From Sphaerosporella brunnea (lineage: Eukaryota; Ascomycota; Pezizomycetes; Pezizales; Pyronemataceae): DNA of 64,000 bases. The stretch lies in NCBI GenBank assembly GCA_008704415.1, contig VXIS01000181.1, forward strand, positions 31,298-95,297, given 5' to 3'. A model generated the notes under the pieces. It was given only the letters and a program-made list of their open reading frames with translations. It was not told the origin of the DNA and did not search any database. A program made the translations under genes and the position numbers. Numbering within the stretch: the stretch's first letter is position 1; the number at the start of each line of letters is the position of its first letter. Positions 57,167 through 64,000 of the stretch are shown piece by piece.

Positions 57167-58447
57167 ATGCGTTTCAACAAGCCAATTGTGGCTGCTCTGC
57201 TTGCCGGCCTGGCTAGCATCGCAGCAGGCCAGAAGAGTCTTCCAGACAATGAGGTGCCTGACATTGGTGGCGGTTTTTTCAAAGGCAGTGATCCCGCAGT
57301 GGCCAACTATAAATGGGACACCGTCCCCCCCTTCACGGCAGCTGATTACGGCGGTTACTACACCTGGGCAATTAACAACAACACCGTGTCTGTCAACAAC
57401 GCCACCGCGCAAACAAGCCCGCTAGGAATCACCAACTACCAGGGCACCAACACCAAGTACCCCTTCTTCATCGTCAATGAAGGCTCCCCGAAAAAGATCT
57501 CTCAGAACCGCATCGACTCATGCCAGCCTCAGGACGAGAAACATGGCAAGGGCCATAACGAACGTCACGGAAAGTTCAAGAAGATCCTGCACATCATTTT
57601 CGAGAATGAGTACTACGGCTGGACGATGAACGACTCATACTGGAAGCTCCTGGCTACTCGTGGAAAGCTGTTGACCAACAGCCACGGCATCACTCACCCG
57701 TCGTTCCCCAACTACGCCGCCCTCGTCGCCGGCGATTTCTTCGGCATCAACCAGGAGAACTGGTACTTCATCAACACCACCACCATCTACGACCTGCTGG
57801 ACGCCCAGGGGCTTGACTATGCCACTTACGCAGAGTGGTACACGCCCGCTGCCACCAAGCGTGGCCCCAACGACTGCAATAACGCTGTTTTCATGGGCCC
57901 TCTTTCCAACACCAGCCCGGATTGGACCGGCCCTATATATCGCCGTCTGGACGTCCCCGCGCTCCTGTTTTCCACATACACAAGCAACTACACTCGCTGC
58001 AGCCGGATCTACAATGCCACGGAGAAGTTCGATGACGACGTGAAGTCGCACCGCCTTCCGCCCTATTCATTCTATGTGCCGGACATGCTGCACAACGGCC
58101 ACGACCCTGAATCCGACAGCGATTACGACCACCAGCCGACAACCGCCGGTATCTGGTTCAACGCGTTCTTGGACATGTACCTGCCCGAGTTGACTGCCCA
58201 GGGAACCCTGGTGGTGGCCACCTGGGACGAGGCGACGTGGCAGAGCGACGACGACTCGGTGCCCAACAACAACAACTCGATCGCCACGCTCCTATTCGGT
58301 CATGGAATCACGCCCAACACCAAGGATGACACCTACATCACCCACTATGGCCTCCTTCGGGGCGCCATCAACAACTTCGGTCTTGGCTCTCTCGGACGCA
58401 ATGACACCAATGCCACCAACGGCGACCTCTCCCTGCTGCTCAATTAG
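57167..58447 (+). CDS. Secreted acid phosphatase, phosphoesterase family
   Basis: An intronless frame of 426 aa. It begins with a signal peptide (MRFNKPIVAALLAGLASIAA, cleavage near AAG-Q). The body matches the phosphoesterase family (PF04185) that includes fungal phosphate-repressible acid phosphatases: HIIFENEYYGW, LLTNSHGITHPSFPNYAALV, AGDFFGI, PDMLHNGHD and TLVVATWDEATW with metal-binding Glu/Asp/His. About ten N-glycosylation sequons (NNT, NDS, NTT, NYT, NAT, NDT and others) fit a wall or extracellular glycoprotein. A His/Lys-rich loop (EKHGKGHNERHGKFKK) precedes the core. Third positions are strongly C. It would release phosphate from organic esters outside the cell. Confidence 0.92.
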   Translation: MRFNKPIVAALLAGLASIAAGQKSLPDNEVPDIGGGFFKGSDPAVANYKWDTVPPFTAADYGGYYTWAINNNTVSVNNATAQTSPLGITNYQGTNTKYPFFIVNEGSPKKISQNRIDSCQPQDEKHGKGHNERHGKFKKILHIIFENEYYGWTMNDSYWKLLATRGKLLTNSHGITHPSFPNYAALVAGDFFGINQENWYFINTTTIYDLLDAQGLDYATYAEWYTPAATKRGPNDCNNAVFMGPLSNTSPDWTGPIYRRLDVPALLFSTYTSNYTRCSRIYNATEKFDDDVKSHRLPPYSFYVPDMLHNGHDPESDSDYDHQPTTAGIWFNAFLDMYLPELTAQGTLVVATWDEATWQSDDDSVPNNNNSIATLLFGHGITPNTKDDTYITHYGLLRGAINNFGLGSLGRNDTNATNGDLSLLLN

Positions 58448-60330
58448 GAACGATGCATGATATATCACCAGATTGAGTGAATTTGTCAAGGTGGATTTAT
58501 CCAGGGGTTCGTGCAAGACGTATGACTGCTCTGTTCTTCTTGTGTCCTCTACTATTATCCCTTTCTTCGTTGGGTAACTTATGTTCTTTTGTCTCTGGAT
58601 GTACGATGCACGGTTACTGTACATAGTTAGACAGATACATACTCTTTTTCTTTGTTTATACATTTAGTGCAGAGATTCGAAAGATAAGAGCGCGTTTGGA
58701 GGGCACCAGGACAAAATATCGCGATAGCCGAAATCCAATATTTCACGGGTGAACAGAAGAATACCTAGTATGAAATGTGCGAACGTTTGGTAGCGTGCTG
58801 GTAGTGACGTAGCTAGAACTATGGCCAGGGTGATGGTGGTGTGGAAGCCCGTTGCCATACTTCACGATGCGGGGCGATTTGAAGTGCCTGGGTAAATATG
58901 CGTAAAGCCACATTGCATGAGTTTCCCGATTCCTCCATGGCCCAAACGCATCGGCCCACCAGCCCTATAACGGCAATAAAGCTAGATGGACACAAGTCAA
59001 CACACTGTTAGACATCTAAAAGTGTACAAACTCTTCCGTCGGTGCTTCTGCAGCCGGTGTCAAACCATAGAAATTTTTGTCGATCTTGAAGTTGCACCCT
59101 TCGGCCCTGGTTCTTGAAGGAGTGGTATTCTGCCCCTTCTGCTTCAATCTCTGTATCACTGCTCGAGTGGAGCAAGGCCGTCTGGGGCTTGGGTATAGGA
59201 TTGCTTGTTCAACTACCTAATGGGGCCTTTTAGTTTGTTCAGCGGTCTCTCCATCACGATATCAGCTGCAGCCACAGTATTTGCAGACAGCGGCGAAAAT
59301 CCTGCCCCCTCTCCTAAGAATAAACGTATCGCGATGCAAGACTTTTCTCATGTCCGCAATGACATCAGTAAGGAGAATGTAAGTAACGTCTCTGCTCTTT
59401 CACTCGAGGCCAGGCCCTTTTAGCGTGCTCAAGCTCAGTTGCCGCCCAGCTTATATTATCGCGGGATGAGAAGAGACAAAACAAACGTACAAGCAACACC
59501 CCCCTCAAAATATCGAGTGACTGTCTCTCTCCCCAGGGACAATTGTCAGGTACCTATATGGTCAAAAACACGCTCATCACTGGACACTTTTAGAGCTGTT
59601 ACCTACTAAGCGAAACCAATGTCACACACGGCAGCCTGTAAGACCTAATGTCCGCCGGTGCCAACGTGCGAGTGAGATACAATGAAAAGCTTAAAAACCT
59701 TGGCGCGCACCTCAACGGCAATCCAATTTTCAAGAGACTGACCTCCAAAATGGGCAAATAAACTTAGCTTGAGGCGAAGACTCATCCGAGACTTTGGATT
59801 CGCACTCATTATCAGTAACTTTTGCATGGCGCCCCGTACAAATATCCAAGTAGGTTTGGGCCAAATGACGTAAATTTCCTAAAGAGCGCGACTCTAAACA
59901 GGCCCTAAGACTGAAGAACGTTATCTCATGAATTACATCCTCAATTAAGACGGTTACTCGACGTTGCGCGAGTTGAAGTATGATACTCATGGAACAGCAC
60001 TCGCACGTTGGCGCCGGCTCGAAAACTCTGGATATTAGGTCTTACACTACCTAGGCTGCTGTACCTTGTTACAGTAACTATGAGTGCCTAACTATAACTT
60101 TAATGTGTCGATAGATACTTTAGCGACCAAGGGTTCGAGAAGAATTAAATTCCCACAATGTCTTCGCGAAGAATTTCTGACTTTGCACTATGGTCGCTAA
60201 GGTAGGAAGTATACTTGGATTGAGTAACGTTGTTAGGGGCATCTGAGTCACTTAACTTACCACCCGGTGATTGTTCGTCGGGGGACGCTCTTTGTCTGTT
60301 GTTTGTTCTTTTCTAGGTATCTCCACGAGT
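58448..60330. other. Spacer with small hairpin
   Basis: No gene is supported. A short hairpin element lies at 60118-60203, where ttagcgacca on the left faces tggtcgctaa on the right. The frames at 59205-59423 and 59730-59990 (minus) have no recognisable family. Confidence 0.4.
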
Positions 60331-60804
60331 TATGGTGCAGGCGGCCTCAAACCGACCCGTCGGCAGGCTCCGCTTGGTGGAGATGTTGACGATTATATAT
60401 GGAGTGGTAAGCGAGTGAGAACTCTGAGGAAGCCGGTCTTGGGTCCACTAAACAAGATGCGCTCTATAAAGATAAGATGCGAGCTTCCACCGGTTGCGCA
60501 ATCTCGCGAGAGGACGACGAGGCAGAAGAGGACGACGGTGACCAGGAGGCCATACATAAATCCCTAGAAACCTACATCAATACTTTTCAAGTTCACAATG
60601 GAGCAGACTCCGACCCTGAGTCGGAAGCATTGCCAGGCAGCAGGAACGGGGGGGCGGCGGCGGCGGCGGCTGCGGGGGAGGCCTCACGAAAAGTTTAAAT
60701 AAAATTGACTCTCAGGGTCCCCACCACTTCGCACGCTATTAAAGTCACGGAAACTCTCAGCGAAACTCTCAGCGACGGGTCGGTTTGAGGCCGCCTGCAC
60801 CATA
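60331..60804. mobile_element. TA-flanked element with 32-bp perfect inverted repeats
   Basis: The left end TATGGTGCAGGCGGCCTCAA continuing to cgacccgtcg is repeated exactly in reverse at 60773-60804. TA lies at each end, as for Tc1/mariner/pogo elements. No transposase is present in the 474 bp. Inside, an acidic frame (SREDDEAEEDDGDQEAIH, then an Ala run from ggc/gcg repeats) could be captured coding sequence. Another copy of the left end starts at 63863. Confidence 0.8.
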
Positions 60805-61253
60805 CCGGTACCGTCCATCGCCTTTCGACGCATTTAAGCTTTTCACCAAACTTTAGAAAGACCTCCCTGCCGATCCGGCCTTTCGTCCTTTCGCGGATCG
60901 ACCACCATTACTACTACCACCTCCACTACTACTACCACCATCACCAACATCACCACCCCCACCAGCCCCCCCCCCCCCAAAAAAAAAAAAAAAAAAACCA
61001 CCATCACCCCAACAATCACCATCCACCTCACCAGCATCACCACCAATACTACGACGGACGCCCGCCTGAAGGTCATCACCAAATCCTATGCCTTTCTCAG
61101 GATGTTGAAGCTAATGTTTTGCGCAGTGACGTGAGTCAATTACCTACCTATGCGGAGAGCTACAGCTAGCTCTAACATCAGCTACCCGCCAGCACTACCC
61201 ACCACCAGGAAATCATCCACCGCCCACGAGCTATCAGAGAGCGCGAGCAAGAG
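60805..61253. other. Low-complexity spacer
   Basis: A cca/cac-rich simple repeat at 60900-61055 is interrupted by 13 C and 19 A (60966-60997). The rest is probably the leader of the HNH gene. Confidence 0.55.
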
Positions 61254-62528
61254 ATGGATCAGAAAGAGAACACGAAGCCTGTCACAGGCCCCGTCCCGCC
61301 GAACCGGAACTTGGACGCACTCACCATTTCATCCCGAGCTCCCATCACTATCCCAGCTCGCACAACGTGCCTCGGAGCAACCCCGAACGAAGAATTGGCG
61401 CCCTTTGAGACGGTCTCACGTGCAAAGAAAAACACGTTGAAGAGGAAAGCGTCTTCTATCAACAAGTATGCTGAGCCGGAGGAATGGTGGAATGCGAATG
61501 ACCAACTCATCCGGATCGATTTGGACGAGGCGGTGCAAGTGTACAAGGAGGACAAGAGACTCTACGAGGAGGGAAAGATTCCACAGGAAGTCTGGGACAG
61601 TCGTATCGTTGTTCACCTGGGAACTCAGGCCAAACTTCACGAGGCACGCTCCGACCTGCAGAAGCAGCGTGCAGAACTCAACAAGGCACTGCACCAGAGT
61701 TTCGAGCTTTCTCCTGGACCATCGCAGAAATTCTGCAGCCTCTTGATTGAATTTCTGGGAAAGAAAGAGAGGCGCAACTCACGAGAGCAAAGCAAATTCC
61801 GTCAAACTCTATTGACGGTCCACGACGCCCTGGACGCTCAAAAGTTGAATGTTTACTGCCCCGTGGTGCAGCGGTATATGGGAGCTAGTCGCGTCAAAGC
61901 CGCGCATATATATCCGTATGCTCTTGGAACTACCGTCATGGCCATGCTGTTCGGAGACGAGTCCATCGGCGAGCTTTTCGACGCCAGAAACGGGCTGTTG
62001 TTGGCCGATTTTGTCCAGGAAGCGTTCGATAAAAGCCAACTTGTCATAGTTCCGGCTAAAGAGGCTAGGCTGCAATCGAACGGCACTATTGATCGTTGGA
62101 TTATCCGCATTATCGACGACAGCGTGAGGAAAGTCGCGGTGACGGATATGAACTGCGAGTTGGGTGACTTGGACGGTCGTGAGTTACGTTTTAAAACCGA
62201 GGCCCGGCCTGCCGCGAGGTACCTGTACTTCCACTACTTGCTATCGATCCTACGAGCTCGCAAGCACCACCGAAAGGGGCTTCTGTCCAGCCCACCTGGA
62301 GAGCAGCCAATTCCGTGGGCAATCCCAGGTAAGTACATGCGCGAGCGAATGGTACGTGCGCTCGTCGCAGAAGCGGGCCACGCAGTCTTCCAGGACCGAA
62401 ACATAGCGAACGTGATTCCGGATGGCGCGGAGCCGGATATTGGCGAAAGGACGCTTGCCGCACATCTAATTGAGACCCCATCGCCCACCATGGGGGAAGA
62501 GAGCGACAATGAAGACACGGAACTTTGA
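61254..62528 (+). CDS. HNH_2-type nuclease-domain protein, 424 aa
   Basis: An intronless frame. The N-terminal third is disordered and charged with a Lys/Glu coiled-coil stretch (residues about 85-145). The core has YCPVVQRYMG, VKAAHIYPYALG and FDARNGLLLADFVQEAFDKS with QLVIVP, which matches the fungal HNH_2 domain (PF13391) often found in lineage-specific proteins. The AAH motif with its His is kept. At the place of the second metal His (usually NxxxLxxxIHxxFD) the sequence is LLLADFVQEAFD, so nuclease activity is doubtful. The C-terminus is acidic (EESDNEDTEL). The start is the first ATG of the frame. The role is unknown. Confidence 0.8.
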   Translation: MDQKENTKPVTGPVPPNRNLDALTISSRAPITIPARTTCLGATPNEELAPFETVSRAKKNTLKRKASSINKYAEPEEWWNANDQLIRIDLDEAVQVYKEDKRLYEEGKIPQEVWDSRIVVHLGTQAKLHEARSDLQKQRAELNKALHQSFELSPGPSQKFCSLLIEFLGKKERRNSREQSKFRQTLLTVHDALDAQKLNVYCPVVQRYMGASRVKAAHIYPYALGTTVMAMLFGDESIGELFDARNGLLLADFVQEAFDKSQLVIVPAKEARLQSNGTIDRWIIRIIDDSVRKVAVTDMNCELGDLDGRELRFKTEARPAARYLYFHYLLSILRARKHHRKGLLSSPPGEQPIPWAIPGKYMRERMVRALVAEAGHAVFQDRNIANVIPDGAEPDIGERTLAAHLIETPSPTMGEESDNEDTEL

Positions 62529-62940
62529 TGGCTGGAACGCTGCAAGGAGAGGAGGAGGACAAAAATGCATTTTTTTCGCCGCCGGTTTACCGATTTTCTG
62601 CCAATTTTTCTGTTCGGAGGTTTCTGTTTTCTCTTTCCTTTTTCTTTTGTGCTGCTGACACGGTTGCTGCCACTTTTTCTGTTCGGGGATATCTGTTAGA
62701 GTTTGGCCGTCGTGCGTCGTCCGTCGGGTCAGTGGGTGACTTCCCATAAGATTTTAGAAAAATTTAGATCGAGGTTCTATCTTGTTCTATCTTCGCGTTT
62801 CAAGTTTGAAACACAACGGCTTCCCATAGCATTCCGCGCGATCTAAATTTTTTCAAAAGTTCGATGTATCCCTTTTATCGGTGGCTTGGCACTCCAAGCT
62901 CCAGACCGGGGTTAATGGAAGATCGAGTGACGCCCAGTGA
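62529..62940. other. Spacer with short inverted repeat
   Basis: No gene. aaaaatttagatcg at 62758-62771 faces cgatctaaattttttc at 62838-62853, and cttcccata occurs twice (near 62740 and 62820). Confidence 0.45.
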
Positions 62941-62955
62941 GTCATCCCAACCTGC

Positions 62956-63115
62956 GCCCCCAACAACCCGCCGCTCCCCAAACTTCGCCCACCACCCCGC
63001 TGCTCCCCAAGCTATGCCCACCACCCCACCACCCCGCTGCTCCCCAAGCTATGCCCACCACCCCACCACCCCGCCGCTCCCCAAACCACGCCCACCACCC
63101 CGCTGCTCCCCAAAC
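62956..63115. repeat. Minisatellite, units of about 29-38 bp
   Basis: Tandem copies of cccaccaccccgctgctccc followed by caagctatg, with small variants (ccgccgctccccaaac), four to five units. C-rich on the plus strand. Confidence 0.85.
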
Positions 63116-63380
63116 TAAGTATACCGCTGCCCGGTTTGTCCTCCGCTTGCAGAACACAAAAGAAATATAGCTAACGAAACAAAGCAGGCTGCAACCTAAA
63201 GTTTCCGGACCCTTCCCTCCTGCAGAGTGCGGCTACTGCTGTGAGTGTCTGGTAATAACAAGGGTATTCGAAAGGAAGACAGGCTCACTTCCCGAGTCGA
63301 AACTTGGTATGTTCTTGCCTGTTCTTGACTGACATTCTACCCCCTCGCTGTGAGGGTTATCCAAAAGGAAAACAGGCGTT
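63116..63380. other. Spacer between two tandem repeats
   Basis: Nothing recognisable. Confidence 0.35.
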
Positions 63381-63500
63381 GTGGGTTTCCGAGGGCTTTT
63401 ACTATTTGTGGGTTTCCGAGGGCGAGGGCTTTTACTATTTGTGGGTTTCCGAGGGCGAGGGCTTTTACTATTTGTGGGTTTCCGAGGGCTTTCACTATTT
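63381..63500. repeat. Tandem repeat of 27/33-bp units
   Basis: Four units (27, 33, 33, 27 bp) of gtgggtttccgagggc, with or without gagggc, then ttttactattt. The 6-base indel and unit lengths are multiples of three, so one frame stays open (YLWVSEGEGF repeats), but a coding role is not supported by context. Confidence 0.85.
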
Positions 63501-63862
63501 CTACTCTTCTGAGCTGATCGCATTCGGTTGTTGACACCGCAGTTTTGGGCCTTCTTTGGGAGGAGTCTCATTCCTATGAATCAACCACTCGCTAGAGTTG
63601 GTTTAACGATTCTAGAATGATCTCAAACTGGGGTAATTGAGGGGCTGTCTTCGGATGGTAAGAGGGTTGTCGCATCATAATTATGGTGTTAATGCTCCGC
63701 AGCTAAGGTCAGTCTCGATGTCTGCAATGACGGTAATCTACTGGGTTGTTTTCTCTTCCTTCGGGAGGAGTTTTCTGTCCCTAGGTACTTCGGTCCTAAA
63801 ATCAGAAATCTCGTGTTCTGGTCGCTGACGAGAAAATAAGATTTCTGGTGAATGGAAGTCAG
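63501..63862. other. Spacer
   Basis: No gene is seen. Confidence 0.35.
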
Positions 63863-64000
63863 TATGGTGCAGGCGGCTTTGAATCTGCAGCTCAGTTAAA
63901 ATTTCCATGCCTTTCCTACCGCAACTCTGTCAGTTTGCATCCGATTGACTTGGGGTTTGAAGATGCAGACTACCGCAACCTCTACGCTCCAGGCTCCAAA
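63863..64000. mobile_element. Left end of a second TA-type element (cut by window edge)
   Basis: tatggtgcaggcggc at 63863-63877 matches the inverted repeat of the element at 60331-60804, then diverges after a few more bases. The other end would lie beyond the window. Confidence 0.5.

Noticed and set aside
60843..61082. Val/Met-rich hydrophobic frame on the minus strand
   Set aside because: It translates a cca/cac simple repeat and poly-C/poly-A tract; not a real membrane protein.

Overview
This window is nuclear DNA of a filamentous ascomycete, most probably a eurotiomycete of the Aspergillus/Penicillium kind. The evidence is gene content (Bem1 scaffold, class III-type chitin synthase, CRF1/IFH1 regulator, secreted phosphoesterase), short introns of about 46-75 nt with GTRNGT donors, CTNAY-like branch sites and YAG acceptors, and truncated non-LTR retrotransposons. 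Species is not assigned. Seven multi-exon models were assembled by hand; in each, exon lengths sum to a whole number of codons and splice phases agree.

Layout. The left part (1-25 kb) is mainly housekeeping: the 3' part of mitochondrial HSP70 (1-1558), a 61-aa membrane protein (2067-2314), a THP3/LENG8-type SAC3-domain protein (3203-5015, minus), Bem1 (6053-8346, minus), an ABC-F ATPase (10836-13352, minus), an F-box protein (19544-21741, minus) and a CRF1/IFH1-like acidic nuclear protein (22624-24757, minus). From 25 to 32 kb the DNA is gene-poor. The centre has a kinase-like fragment (32128-32760), a class III-type chitin synthase (33795-37326) and a divergent enolase (38053-39514). The right part (40-64 kb) is accessory: two identical inverted tRNA-Thr(AGT) genes plus an internally deleted third copy, many small mobile-element relics, a DUF4238 gene (48349-50420), a secreted phosphoesterase (57167-58447) and an HNH-domain protein (61254-62528).

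Mobile elements. Four 5'-truncated LINE insertions have recognisable target-site duplications of 10-14 bp. hAT-like non-autonomous elements with roughly 8-10 bp duplications, TA-flanked MITEs and palindromes fill the gaps. A decayed P-loop gene and a piggyBac-like remnant lie among them.

Functional themes. Bem1 and chitin synthase belong to polarised growth and wall synthesis. The phosphoesterase has four CACGTG boxes upstream, consistent with PHO4/NUC-1-type phosphate control. No classic biosynthetic cluster or CRISPR array is present. The most unusual structure is the dense set of small, datable insertions and the duplicated and decaying tRNA-Thr.
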